Shown piece by piece: positions 26,494 through 35,310 of a stretch of 64,000 bases of DNA (position 1 is the first letter of the stretch; every line of letters starts with the position of its first letter). A program made the position numbers and the translations under genes. Under the pieces are notes generated by a model that had not been told where the DNA came from, ran no database searches, and saw nothing but the letters and a program-made list of their open reading frames with translations. The stretch covers positions 1,240,001-1,304,000 of the forward strand of contig CBDAPX010000001.1 of the NCBI GenBank assembly GCA_965198725.1, given 5' to 3'. The stretch is from CBDAPX01 sp965198725 (GTDB lineage: Bacteria > Pseudomonadota > Alphaproteobacteria > Rhodobacterales > Rhodobacteraceae).

Positions 26494-27937
26494 GTGCTTC
26501 GGCCACATGGGGCCGGCGGACCTGTTGGGACCCGTCCAGATCGGCGATGGTCCGCGCCACGCGCAGAACGCGGTTATAGCCCCGCGCGGACAGGCCGAAT
26601 TTGTCGGCGACTTTGGTCAACAAGTCCCGTCCGTCTGAATCCGGGGTGGCATGCTGGTCGAGCAAGTCGCCGCTGATATCCGCGTTTTGAACGTCGCGGG
26701 CGGCTGCGACGCGCGCCGCGACTGTGGCGCTGTTATCGCCGCTGGGCGGCAGGTCCAGATCGGTAAAGGCAACCGGCGGAACCTCGACCCGCAAATCGAA
26801 GCGGTCCATCAGGGGGCCGGAAATCCGGCCCATATAGTCGTCACCGCAATGTGGGACCCGCGCACACGCGCGCGCCGGATCGCTGAGATAACCGCATTTG
26901 CAGGGGTTGGCCGCGGCGGTAAGCTGGAAGCGGCAGGGGTATTTGATGTGCGCATTGGCGCGCGCGACCATCACCTCGCCGGTTTCAATCGGCTGCCGCA
27001 GGGTTTCGAGAACGGTGCGCGGAAACTCTGGAAATTCGTCCATGAACAACACGCCATTATGCGCCAGGCTGATTTCACCCGGTTTCGCCCCGCGACCGCC
27101 GCCCACGATGGCTGCCATCGAGGCGGTATGATGGGGCTCGCGAAAGGGGCGAGCGCGGCTGATCCCTCCGGCATCCAGCAGACCGCTGATCGAATGGATC
27201 ATCGACGTTTCCAACGCCTCAATGGGTGTGAGGGGCGGCAGGATACCAGGTAACCGCGCGGCGAGCATGGATTTCCCGGACCCGGGCGTGCCCACCATCA
27301 TCAGGTGGTGGCGTCCGGCGGCGGCGATTTCCAAGGCGCGTTTGGCTTTTTCCTGACCTTTCACATCGCGCAAATCCCGCAGGTTCGGATCGGCTGTCAC
27401 CTCGCCGGGTTGTGCGGGGTTCATGGGCATTTGCCCGGTATAGTGACGCAAGACATCCGCCAGGGTTTGGGGCGCGATCACCTCTGTTGCACCGACCTAG
27501 GCCGCCTCTGCGCCCGAAGCCGCCGGGCAGAGCAGCGTCCGGTCTTCTTCCGCTGCGGTCATCGCTGCGGGCAAGGCACCAAGAACCGGCACCAGCGCCC
27601 CGTCCAATGACAATTCCCCCAGTGCCACCGTCCGCTCGGCCATATCAGACGGAACTATTTCAAGCGCCGAAAGAAGCGCCAGCGCGATGGGCAGGTCAAA
27701 GTGACTGCCTTCCTTGGGCATATCCGCCGGGGACAGGTTCACGGTGATCCGCTTGGAGGGAAGGGCAATGGCCAAGGCACTGAGGGCGTTGCGCGCCCGG
27801 TCGCGGGCCTCTGACACGGCTTTGTCCGGCAGCCCGACAATCGAAAACGCAGGCAAACCCGGCGTCACGGCGCATTGCACCTCGACAATCCGGGCTTCAA
27901 CCCCTTGAAAGGCCACCGAATAGGCGCATGCGACCAT
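26459..27937 (-). pseudogene. YifB/ComM-family Mg-chelatase-like AAA ATPase, interrupted by in-frame TAG
   Basis: The N-terminal part (27937 to 27497) starts MVACAYSVAFQGVEARIVEVQ and carries the Lon-protease-like ChlI domain (GLPAFSIVGLPDKAVSEARDR). It ends at TAG (27497-27499) after PAASGAEAA. The same frame then continues VGATEVIAPQTLADVLRHYTG with Walker A GTPGSGKSMLAARL, Walker B GVLFMDEFPEF and a C-terminal Mg_chelatase_C domain down to 26459. TAG most simply replaces TGG (Trp). Together the frame is 492 codons, the normal size of the family. ComM is a DNA helicase for branch migration in natural transformation; if the stop is real, that function is lost unless the downstream half is separately translated from GTG 27481. 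Confidence 0.88.
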
Positions 27938-28010
27938 CTTTGCCCCGTTTTTTGGTTTGCGAATGGTTAATCGCTAGCCGGGCGGGGCTTTAAAAATGGT
28001 TAACGGGGCT

Positions 28011-28694
28011 TCAATAGTTCGGCCAAGGTGTCTGTTTTAGACCCATGTCATACGGCATTGGATCATAACTGATTTTCAAGGCATCCGCGCGCCAGTTGAG
28101 GACGGCCGGATCACCAAGCAGCATGTCGCAATAGGATCGCGCCGCCGATGATACCGGCAAGTCATAGCCGACAATCCGGGCCGCGACAAGGGTGTAAAAC
28201 ACATCCGCCAAGGACCGCGCGCCAAAAAGCCAACCGTCCAAGGCGCCGGATGTGCCACGCGCATGCGTCCAAAGCGTTTCGATCCGCTCAAGATCAGCGC
28301 GCACCGCGTCCGAAGGCTGAAACCCTTTGTAAACGCTGTGCAGTTGCATCGGGCAATCGGTGCGCAGCGCCGAAAACCCGGTTGCCATTTCGGAACACAG
28401 CCACCGCGCAGTTGCGCGCAGGCCGGGGGCGGTGGGCCAAAGTCCTGCTTCGGGGTGACGCTCTGCTAGGGTTTCGGCCATGGCTATGCTTTCCCCAACG
28501 ACCGTACCATCCGGCAAGCGCAAAACCGGGACCAATCGGGCCGGGGCCAGCGGTGCCAGATCTTGGGCCATAGTCCTAGTGTAAAGCCCCACCATGTTAC
28601 GATTAAAGGGCAAGCCGAACTGTTCCAGCATCAGCTGCCCGCGCATGGACCAGCTGGAAAAGAGCTGATCACCGATAAAAAGGTCGTAAGTCAT
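28011..28694 (-). CDS. glutathione S-transferase family protein
   Basis: 227 residues. The N-terminal thioredoxin-like domain starts MTYDLFIGDQLFSSWSMRGQLMLEQFGLP, with Ser residues at the catalytic position, and ends with LVPVLRLPDGTVVGESIAMAETLAERHP (cis-Pro and the E-S motif contacting glutathione). A helical C-terminal domain follows. ATG 28694 is preferred; the in-frame extension to 28739 does not resemble a GST start. Substrate unknown. Confidence 0.9.
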   Translation of the reverse strand: MTYDLFIGDQLFSSWSMRGQLMLEQFGLPFNRNMVGLYTRTMAQDLAPLAPARLVPVLRLPDGTVVGESIAMAETLAERHPEAGLWPTAPGLRATARWLCSEMATGFSALRTDCPMQLHSVYKGFQPSDAVRADLERIETLWTHARGTSGALDGWLFGARSLADVFYTLVAARIVGYDLPVSSAARSYCDMLLGDPAVLNWRADALKISYDPMPYDMGLKQTPWPNY

Positions 28695-28754
28695 GCTTTT
28701 CAGATTAGTGCCGAGACCGCAGGCCGGTAAAACGCTCAATTGTGCGGTCGGCCA

Positions 28755-29333
28755 TCACGGGCAGTGATTGATCCGCCCAGTTTCCCAACCGGTTTCGGTT
28801 TTTGTGACTTCCGTCACCGATAGGTTGTCGATCCTGTGGCTGAAGGTTTCATAACCGCTCAGGTCTTCGGCCCGTTGCACTTGTGTCAAGATGGCCCCGA
28901 AATGCGCAACGATGACGATGTCCCCGCCAGCAAAGCCTGCGATCAGACGATCAACGGCGGCGTCACACCGCGCGCGCAACATGTTCCAGCTTTCGCCATT
29001 TGGGGGACGGACGTCTCCCGGTTCGTCCCAAAAGGCACGGATGCGTTCTGGCTCTTGGGCTTCGATCTCTTTGTAGCTGCACAATTCCCAATCGCCGAAA
29101 TGCATCTCTCGCAGATCGGGATCATGGTCCATGCGTGTCCGGGTGCCTTGGATCGCATCTGCTGTTTTAACCGCGCGATCCAGATCCGATGAGATAACAG
29201 TGGCCTCTGGCGGCAGGTAATCCGACAAGCGCGCAATGGCATCTGTGTCTGACAAATCAGCGGGCAAATCGGACCGCCCCACCATGGTCTTGGCATGTGT
29301 GGGCCCGTGGCGAACCAGAAAAAGGCGGGTCAT
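28755..29333 (-). CDS. histidine phosphatase family protein (CobC-like)
   Basis: 192-residue branch-1 histidine phosphatase. LFLVRHGPTHAK carries the catalytic RHG; SSDLDRAVKTADAI, DLREMHFGDWELCSYKEIE and IVIVAHFGAILTQV give the remaining active-site residues (second His in AHFG). Its start at 29333 overlaps the cobU stop by two bases, so it is likely alpha-ribazole-5'-phosphate phosphatase of B12 assembly. A phosphoglycerate-mutase-like role with another substrate cannot be excluded from sequence. Confidence 0.85.
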   Translation of the reverse strand: MTRLFLVRHGPTHAKTMVGRSDLPADLSDTDAIARLSDYLPPEATVISSDLDRAVKTADAIQGTRTRMDHDPDLREMHFGDWELCSYKEIEAQEPERIRAFWDEPGDVRPPNGESWNMLRARCDAAVDRLIAGFAGGDIVIVAHFGAILTQVQRAEDLSGYETFSHRIDNLSVTEVTKTETGWETGRINHCP

Positions 29334-29860
29334 GGCAGCGATCCTTTCAAAGCGTGCGGCAGCCCCATGGTCACCTGAACCACCACGTCCGCCGCTTGGG
29401 CCAAGACGATGTTCAACCGTCCTTGTGCATCGCGAAACTGCCGACCCAATCGCGTGTCCGGCACAATGCCATGCCCAACCTCGTTCGACACGATGACCAA
29501 GGGCGCGGGGCAACGCGCGATTGCGTCCATCAGATCGGATTGAGCCGTTTCCAAATCTACTTCTGCCAGCATCTGATTGGTCAACCAAAGCGTCGCACAA
29601 TCCAGCAAACAGACCTGATCTGCGCCGAGCGTCTGTAAGGCCGGTCCAAGATCCATCGGGGCCTCTATCGTGGTCCAGCCAACCCCGCGCCGAGAAACAT
29701 GAATGTCGATCTTACGGCGCATTTCTTCGTCGAATGCTTGTGCCGTCGCGATGTAAGTCATTGATTTGCCAGAACTCTCAACCAATCCTTCCGCGTAAGC
29801 CGATTTGCCTGATGAGGCGCCACCAACGACCAAGGTGAGAGGGGGTAGAGAAAAATTCAT
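29330..29860 (-). CDS. cobU: adenosylcobinamide kinase / adenosylcobinamide-phosphate guanylyltransferase
   Basis: 176 residues. P-loop VVGGASSGKSAYAE (about residue 12), then YIATAQAFDEEMRRKIDIH with the guanylylated His region HVSRRGVGW, and VSNEVGHGIVPDTRLGRQFRDAQGRLN, all diagnostic of CobU/CobP. It phosphorylates and then guanylylates adenosylcobinamide in nucleotide-loop assembly of B12. Only the CobC-like phosphatase accompanies it here. The 100-base gap upstream is too short for a cobalamin riboswitch and shows none. Confidence 0.94.
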   Translation of the reverse strand: MNFSLPPLTLVVGGASSGKSAYAEGLVESSGKSMTYIATAQAFDEEMRRKIDIHVSRRGVGWTTIEAPMDLGPALQTLGADQVCLLDCATLWLTNQMLAEVDLETAQSDLMDAIARCPAPLVIVSNEVGHGIVPDTRLGRQFRDAQGRLNIVLAQAADVVVQVTMGLPHALKGSLP

Positions 29861-29869
29861 AGCAACCTG

Positions 29870-29899
29870 TGATCCATTTCCGTCAAAGCGACGTAACCC
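29870..29899 (+). promoter_or_regulatory. RpoE-type promoter candidate for rpoH
   Basis: TGATCC (29870-29875) and TAACCC (29894-29899) are separated by 18 bases, 61 bases before the rpoH start and facing it. TGATCC with an 18-base spacer and a TAA-starting -10 is, from memory, the form of the group IV RpoE promoter that drives rpoHII in Rhodobacter sphaeroides during singlet-oxygen stress. No transcript data are available here. Confidence 0.5.
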
Positions 29900-29960
29900 T
29901 CAATGAAAGCGTAATTCAAGGCGCGTTCGGAACGCGCATTTGTCATCAGGGGGATGATAC

Positions 29961-30839
29961 ATGGCTTTGGACGGATCGGCAGACAGAACACTTTCTCGGA
30001 AAGCGATGAAAGCAGAATTGCTGGACGCAGAAACAGAGCTGAAACTGGCCTATGCTTGGCGGGACGAGCGCGATGAAGAAGCCCTCCACCGTCTGATCAC
30101 GGCCTATATGCGGCTTGCAATTTCCATGGCGGCCAAATTCAAACGCTACGGCGCGCCGATGAACGACCTGATCCAACAGGCGGGTCTGGGCTTGATGAAG
30201 GCGGCGGACAAGTTCGACCCCGACCGCGGCGTCCGGTTTTCCACCTACGCGGTTTGGTGGATCAAAGCGAGCATTCAGGATTACGTGATGCGCAACTGGT
30301 CCATGGTCCGGACCGGGTCCACCAGCAGCCAAAAGTCGCTCTTTTTCAACATGCGCCGGGTTCAGGCCCGTCTGGAACGCGAAGCGGCGTCGGACGGCAT
30401 CACTCTGGACCGTCATCAGATGCATCAGTTGATTTCCACTGAGATCGGCGTGCCGATCCATGATGTTGAAATGATGGAAGGGCGTTTGTCCGGGTCTGAT
30501 TATTCGCTGAACGCAACGCAGTCGGTTGAGGATGAAGGCCGCGAATGGATCGACACGCTGGAAGATGAAAGCGCCCAAGCCGCTGATCAGGTTGAAGACA
30601 GCCATGACCGAGCACAACTGCGCGAATGGCTTGTCACAGCGATGACCGCATTGAACGAGCGAGAGCGGTTCATCGTCTGCGAACGCAAGCTGCGCGACAC
30701 GCCGCGGACCTTGGAAAGCCTTGGCGATGAGCTGGGTCTGAGCAAGGAACGCGTGCGCCAACTGGAAGCGGCAGCTTTCATCAAGATGCGCAAAAACCTT
30801 GAATCGCAATCGCGAGAAGTGCTTCACTTTCTCGTATGA
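29961..30839 (+). CDS. rpoH: RNA polymerase sigma-32 factor RpoH
   Basis: 292-residue sigma factor. Region 2: LITAYMRLAISMAAKFKRYGAPMNDLIQQAGLGLMKAADKFDPDRGVRFSTYAVWWIKASIQDYVMRNWSMV contains the core-binding and -10 recognition helices; QKSLFFNMRR is the RpoH box (Q-R-K-L-F-F-N-L in the archetype). Region 4 is LESLGDELGLSKERVRQLEAAAFIKMR. It directs heat-shock or photo-oxidative stress genes. The divergent N-terminus and the RpoE-like promoter upstream suggest the RpoHII subgroup, which is inference. It overlaps chaN by four bases. Confidence 0.93.
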   Translation: MALDGSADRTLSRKAMKAELLDAETELKLAYAWRDERDEEALHRLITAYMRLAISMAAKFKRYGAPMNDLIQQAGLGLMKAADKFDPDRGVRFSTYAVWWIKASIQDYVMRNWSMVRTGSTSSQKSLFFNMRRVQARLEREAASDGITLDRHQMHQLISTEIGVPIHDVEMMEGRLSGSDYSLNATQSVEDEGREWIDTLEDESAQAADQVEDSHDRAQLREWLVTAMTALNERERFIVCERKLRDTPRTLESLGDELGLSKERVRQLEAAAFIKMRKNLESQSREVLHFLV

Positions 30840-31642
30840 GGCACCTGACCCTTGCACTAAGTTTATGGATCGCCGCCCCATTGTGGGCGGCGGATTTGTC
30901 TGATCTGGACCGTTGGCGTCTGTTGGATGCCCAGATCGTGTTCCTGGGCGAAGTGCACGATAACCCCGCGCATCATGAGCATCAGACCCGTTTGACGGAT
31001 CTGGCCACACCCAAGGCGATTGTGTTCGAAATGCTGGATGAGGCGCAGGCATCGGTTGTGACGCCCGGCTTGTTACCCAATCAGGAACTGCTGGAAATCG
31101 CGCTGGGCTGGACCGCGTCCGGCTGGCCGGATTTCGCAATGTATTACCCGATTTTCACGGCCGTTGAGGACGTCGCCTTTTATGTTGCTGCGGTGCCCAG
31201 AGATGTCGCGCGGGAAGCGATGGAGGCAGGCGCGGGCGCCGTGTTTGGCGCCGAGGCGCATAGTTATGGCCTGATGACCCCATTGGATGCCCCCGAACAG
31301 GTGCAGCGGTTGGCCCTGCAACAAGCGGCCCATTGCAACGCGCTGCCCGAAGAGATGTTGCCGGGCATGGTGAATATTCAACGCCTGCGGGATGCAACAC
31401 TGGCCCAGCGGGCTTTACAGGCTTTGGAAGACACAGGCGGCCCGGTCATTGTCATCACCGGCAATGGGCATGCGCGTACCGATTGGGGTGCACCAGCCTA
31501 TGTCGCGCGGGTGGCCCCAGCGGTTTCTGTTTTTGCTCTGGGCCAGTCAGAGGACGGGTCTATTTCGGGGAAATTCGACGCCGTTGTTGATGCACCGGGG
31601 ATAAAACGCCCTGATCCTTGTGATGCGTTAAAAAAGGGTTGA
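30836..31642 (+). CDS. ChaN-family exported (heme-binding/iron-regulated) protein
   Basis: 268 residues with a signal peptide (LTLALSLWIAAPLWAADL; no lipobox cysteine). The PF04187 core is visible: VFLGEVHDNPAHHEHQ near the N-terminus, VFEMLDEAQ, and VIVITGNGHARTDWGAP near the C-terminus. ChaN of Campylobacter binds two hemes at a dimer interface. Start overlaps rpoH (ATGA), so it is co-expressed with the sigma factor, suggesting a stress link; function here is not known. Confidence 0.85.
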   Translation: MRHLTLALSLWIAAPLWAADLSDLDRWRLLDAQIVFLGEVHDNPAHHEHQTRLTDLATPKAIVFEMLDEAQASVVTPGLLPNQELLEIALGWTASGWPDFAMYYPIFTAVEDVAFYVAAVPRDVAREAMEAGAGAVFGAEAHSYGLMTPLDAPEQVQRLALQQAAHCNALPEEMLPGMVNIQRLRDATLAQRALQALEDTGGPVIVITGNGHARTDWGAPAYVARVAPAVSVFALGQSEDGSISGKFDAVVDAPGIKRPDPCDALKKG

Positions 31643-31714
31643 TCCAATTCGCTCTGGCGCCTGTGCGGCCCTGCACCTATGTTTCTGACAGTTTTGGATC
31701 AGGGATCGCTCTAA

Positions 31715-32911
31715 ATGCTGACCTCTAAACGGATATTGCTGATCATCGGCGGCGGAATCGCAGCCTATAAATCGCTCGACCTGATCCGACGCTTGACGGA
31801 ACGCGGTGCGGCGGTGACACCGGTTTTGACCAAGGCAGCCGAGGAATTTGTGACCCCGCTTTCGGTCTCGGCCCTTGCGGGAGAAAAGGTGTATCGTGAC
31901 CTTTTCGACCTGACGGATGAAGCCGAGATGGGGCATATCCAACTGTCACGCAGCGCGGACCTGATCGTTGTGGCGCCAGCAACGGCGGATTTGATGGGCA
32001 AGATGGCGGCAGGTCTGGCCAATGATCTGGCCTCAACCCTGCTGATGGCGACCGATACGCCGGTTCTGGTGGCACCTGCGATGAATGTGCGGATGTGGGA
32101 TCATCCAGCCACCCAACGCAACCGGGCACAATTGCCGGCCGATGGCATTCGGTTCGTGGGGCCGAATGAAGGCGACATGGCCTGCGGCGAATATGGGCCC
32201 GGGCGGATGTCGGAACCTTTGGAAATTGTAGCCGCCGTGGAACAGATGTTGAGCGCAGGACCATTGGCGGGCAAGCGCGTGCTGGTCACCTCTGGCCCGA
32301 CCCATGAGCCGATCGATCCCGTACGCTATATCGCAAATCGCTCTTCAGGTGCGCAGGGCACTGCGCTGGCTGAGGCCCTGCGGGATTTGGGGGCCGAGGT
32401 TGTCTTTGTCACCGGACCCGCAGATGTACCGCCGCCTGCCGGAGTGGCGGTACAGCGTGTTGAAACCGCGTTAGAGATGGAAGCGGCGGTTAGCGCATCC
32501 CTGCCCGTGGACGCGGCCGTGTTTGCGGCTGCTGTTGCAGATTGGCGGGTGGCCAGCGCATCGGATCAAAAGTTGAAAAAGAGCAAGGACGGGCTGCCCC
32601 GTCTTGATTTTGCAGAAAACCCGGACATTTTGCGCGGCGTGGCACAGATGACCGAAGGACGGCCTGCGCTTGTCGTCGGCTTTGCCGCAGAAACCAATGA
32701 CGTTGTTGCGCATGCCACCGCCAAGCGGGCGCGCAAAGGCTGTGATTGGATCGTTGCGAATGATGTGAGCCCGGCCAGCGGGATCATGGGCGGCACCGAA
32801 AACGCGGTTGTCCTGATCAGTGAAACGGGTGCTGAGGAATGGCCGCGGATGGGCAAGAGTGAGGTCGCCCGGCGGCTGGCGGCGTGCATCGCGGCAACGC
32901 TCGGCGCCTGA
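31715..32911 (+). CDS. coaBC: bifunctional phosphopantothenoylcysteine decarboxylase / phosphopantothenate-cysteine ligase
   Basis: 398-residue flavoprotein of CoA synthesis. The CoaC half has ILLIIGGGIAAYKSLDLIRRL, the catalytic His in GHIQLSRSADLIVVAPATA, and PAMNVRMWDHPATQRN. The CoaB half starts near residue 187 with KRVLVTSGPTHEPIDPVRYIANRSSGAQGTALAEAL and includes the KxKK-like loop (DQKLKKSKDG). Complete in length and motifs. A dispersed repeat separates it from dut. Confidence 0.95.
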   Translation: MLTSKRILLIIGGGIAAYKSLDLIRRLTERGAAVTPVLTKAAEEFVTPLSVSALAGEKVYRDLFDLTDEAEMGHIQLSRSADLIVVAPATADLMGKMAAGLANDLASTLLMATDTPVLVAPAMNVRMWDHPATQRNRAQLPADGIRFVGPNEGDMACGEYGPGRMSEPLEIVAAVEQMLSAGPLAGKRVLVTSGPTHEPIDPVRYIANRSSGAQGTALAEALRDLGAEVVFVTGPADVPPPAGVAVQRVETALEMEAAVSASLPVDAAVFAAAVADWRVASASDQKLKKSKDGLPRLDFAENPDILRGVAQMTEGRPALVVGFAAETNDVVAHATAKRARKGCDWIVANDVSPASGIMGGTENAVVLISETGAEEWPRMGKSEVARRLAACIAATLGA

Positions 32912-32920
32912 GGCCCGGTT

Positions 32921-32951
32921 GGGATTTGGGTATTTTTGACAAGAAAGAAGC
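32921..32951 (+). repeat. dispersed intergenic repeat, copy 1
   Basis: A 31-base element that begins GGGATTTGGGTATTT and ends ACAAGAAAGAAGC, lying between coaBC and dut. Copies at 38311-38336 (partial) and 49030-49060 share the ends with a few changes in the middle. All three are on the plus strand and intergenic. Function unknown. Confidence 0.7.
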
Positions 32952-32963
32952 AGGGGACGGGGC

Positions 32964-33419
32964 ATGGTAACGATCCGGGTTCTTTATGACGAAGGTGCGG
33001 ATCGGTCTGTGCCCTTGCCGCAATACGAGACAGCGGGGGCGGCGGGGGCTGACCTGCGTGCGAACCTGCCGGATCGGGGGGAGATTACGTTGGAGCCCGG
33101 CGCGCGTGTGTTGGTGCCGACCGGGCTGCGCATTGCGATCCCTGAAGGGTACGAGGTTCAGATCCGTCCGCGCAGTGGTTTGGCGTTGAAGCATGGCATC
33201 ACTCTGCCGAATACGCCGGGGACGATCGACAGCGATTACCGGGGGCCGTTGGGGATCATCGTGATGAACGCGGGGCAGGAGGCGTTTTTCATTCAGCATG
33301 GCGCGCGGATTGCGCAGATGGTTGTGGCACCGGTTCTGCAAGCGGGTTTCAAGACGGTGGATGTTCTGGATGATACGGCGCGGGGCGGTGGCGGCTTTGG
33401 CTCTAGCGGGACGGGCTGA
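32964..33419 (+). CDS. dut: dUTP diphosphatase
   Basis: 151-residue homotrimeric dUTPase, giving dUMP and pyrophosphate. The five conserved motifs are present: AGAADLRA in relaxed form (ETAGAAGADLRANL), IRPRSGLALKHG (motif 2), NTPGTIDSDYRGPLGIIVMN (motif 3, catalytic Asp and uracil loop), HGARIAQMVVAPV (motif 4) and RGGGGFGSSGTG (motif 5 P-loop-like). It overlaps moeB by one base. Confidence 0.95.
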   Translation: MVTIRVLYDEGADRSVPLPQYETAGAAGADLRANLPDRGEITLEPGARVLVPTGLRIAIPEGYEVQIRPRSGLALKHGITLPNTPGTIDSDYRGPLGIIVMNAGQEAFFIQHGARIAQMVVAPVLQAGFKTVDVLDDTARGGGGFGSSGTG

Positions 33420-34513
33420 TGCTGTTGGTTCTTGGGTTGGCGGCCGTTTTATGGGGGCTGGGGGCTGTGATGAAAGCGCCGGTGCAGGCGCGTGGCCTGA
33501 TGATCGGTCTGCTGTATGTTGCGGTCTTGTTTTTGCAGGTGGCTTTGCCGGATCTGCACCCGCTGCGCGAGGCGACGGGCGGGTCTCTGGCGCTGTGGCT
33601 GATCCTGGGGGCCGGGGTTGCGATGATCCTGGGATATCGGGTGGTTTTGTCCCGGCTGCGCGCCAAAGCGCAGGAACGCGAAGCGGCTGATCTGCCCAAA
33701 CCGAAACCCGGGGCTTTTTCCGAAACCGAGCTGAACCGTTATGCCCGCCATATCGTTTTGCGGGAACTGGGGGGACCGGGGCAGAAACGGTTAAAAACCG
33801 CCAAGGTTCTGGTGATTGGTGCAGGCGGTTTGGGCGCGCCGGCGTTGCAATACCTCGCCGCGGCAGGTGTCGGGACCATCGGCATCATCGACGACGATGT
33901 CGTGGACGCGACCAATTTGCAGCGACAGGTGATCCATCCCGATGCGCATATCGGCATGCCCAAGGTGTTTTCCGCCCAAAAGATGATGGAGGCGCAGAAC
34001 CCTTACGTGGTTGTGCGGCCCTATCACCGGCGGTTGACCGAGGCGGTCGCGTCCGAGCTTTTTACGGATTACGACGTGATCCTAGATGGCACGGATAATT
34101 TTGAGACGCGGTATCTGGCCAACCGGGTTGCTGTGGCTATGCGTCTGCCGCTGATATCCGGCGCCTTGTCGCAATGGGAAGGGCAACTGAGCGTGTTTGA
34201 TCCCGCTTTTGAAGGGCCATGCTATCAGTGCATATTCCCCCAAGCCCCCGCGCCGGAATTGGCACCATCCTGTGCCGAGGCAGGGGTTTTGGGGCCTTTG
34301 CCGGGTGTTGTGGGGGCGATGATGGCGGTTGAGGCGGTCAAAATCATCTCTGGCGCTGGGACAGCCTTGCGGGGTCAGATGCTGATCTACGATGCGCTTT
34401 ATGGGGAAACCCGCCAGATCACGTTGAAAAAGCGTGCCGATTGCCCGGTTTGTGGTGACAATAGGGACAAGACGCAATCAGAGGCCGCCGCGCCCGAAAC
34501 AGAGGAGTTGTGA
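33419..34513 (+). CDS. moeB: HesA/MoeB/ThiF-family adenylyltransferase with N-terminal membrane segments
   Basis: 364 residues. The C-terminal 250 residues are a MoeB-type E1-like enzyme: RYARHIVLRELGGPGQKRL, nucleotide site VIGAGGLGAPALQYLAAAGVG, DDDVVDATNLQRQVIH, DGTDNFETRYLANR, zinc cysteines CYQC and CPVC, and the candidate catalytic Cys in APSCAEAGVLGPLPG. It would adenylate the MoaD C-terminus for molybdopterin synthesis, or ThiS for thiazole synthesis. Unlike the 249-residue E. coli MoeB it carries about 80 extra N-terminal residues with three hydrophobic stretches, so the enzyme is probably membrane-anchored. Confidence 0.88.
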   Translation: MLLVLGLAAVLWGLGAVMKAPVQARGLMIGLLYVAVLFLQVALPDLHPLREATGGSLALWLILGAGVAMILGYRVVLSRLRAKAQEREAADLPKPKPGAFSETELNRYARHIVLRELGGPGQKRLKTAKVLVIGAGGLGAPALQYLAAAGVGTIGIIDDDVVDATNLQRQVIHPDAHIGMPKVFSAQKMMEAQNPYVVVRPYHRRLTEAVASELFTDYDVILDGTDNFETRYLANRVAVAMRLPLISGALSQWEGQLSVFDPAFEGPCYQCIFPQAPAPELAPSCAEAGVLGPLPGVVGAMMAVEAVKIISGAGTALRGQMLIYDALYGETRQITLKKRADCPVCGDNRDKTQSEAAAPETEEL

Positions 34514-34514
34514 T

Positions 34515-35303
34515 ATGAAACGCAGTGTTGCCGGGATCATCGCCGGAAGCTTGATGTTGGGCACCGCCTGGGCCGCAGATCTGCCGGACCTTGGCGGGCA
34601 GGAAGTGGTTGTGGTGACCGAGAACGCCTATCCGCCATTGCAGTTTGTAGACCCTTCGAGCGGCGAGGCGATTGGCTGGGAATATGATGCGATGGCCGAG
34701 ATTGCGGAGCGGATCAATATCACGGTCGTTTACGAAAACATCAGTTGGGATGCGATGATCGCGGCGGTTAGCGAAGGGCAGTATGACCTTGGCATGACCG
34801 GGATCACCATTCGCGAAGACCGGATGGAGAAAGTGGATTTTTCCGACAAATACATGACCTCGCAAATGATGATGATCGTGGCGGGGGATGAAGACCGGTT
34901 TACGGATGCAGAAAGCTTTGCGGCCAATCCGGACCTTTTGGCCGGAGCGCAGCCGGGGACAACACCGTTTTATGTCACGGTCTACGACATCCTTGACGGA
35001 GATGAGGCAAACCCGCGCATCAAGCTGTTTGAAACCTTTGGCGCGTCGATCCAGGCCCTGCGGACGGGCGATGTGGATCTGGCCTTGTCCGACAGCACGG
35101 CGGCCAATGGCTATGTTGAAGCGTCCAACGGCGGGCTGAAAATCATTGGCGAGCCGTTGGGGACCGAGGATTTCGGGTTCATTTTCCCCAAAGGCAGCGA
35201 ATTTGTCGCCCCCATCAATGCCGCCATCGCCTCGATGGAGGCCGATGGCACGCTTGAGGCGCTGAACACCAAGTGGTTCCTGGAATACAAATTGGGTCAA
35301 TGA
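34515..35303 (+). CDS. polar amino acid ABC transporter substrate-binding protein
   Basis: 262-residue periplasmic SBP (family 3). ATG 34515 begins a signal peptide (MKRSVAGIIAGSLMLGTAWA). The mature domain shows VVVVTENAYPPLQFVDPSSGEAIGWEYDAMAEIAERI, MTGITIREDRMEKVDFSDKYM and GASIQALRTGDVDLALSDSTAANGYV, typical of GlnH/ArtI-like proteins. A cognate permease gene follows; no ATPase gene is nearby. Ligand unknown. An extension upstream into moeB is in frame but rejected. Confidence 0.92.
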   Translation: MKRSVAGIIAGSLMLGTAWAADLPDLGGQEVVVVTENAYPPLQFVDPSSGEAIGWEYDAMAEIAERINITVVYENISWDAMIAAVSEGQYDLGMTGITIREDRMEKVDFSDKYMTSQMMMIVAGDEDRFTDAESFAANPDLLAGAQPGTTPFYVTVYDILDGDEANPRIKLFETFGASIQALRTGDVDLALSDSTAANGYVEASNGGLKIIGEPLGTEDFGFIFPKGSEFVAPINAAIASMEADGTLEALNTKWFLEYKLGQ

Positions 35304-35310
35304 CCCTGTT

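Noticed and set aside
29861..29960. Cobalamin riboswitch before cobU
   Set aside because: The gap is only 100 bases and shows no B12-box-like sequence; it is better explained by the rpoH promoter.
29946..31139. 397-codon minus-strand frame across rpoH and chaN
   Set aside because: Antisense to rpoH, whose sigma motifs are unambiguous.
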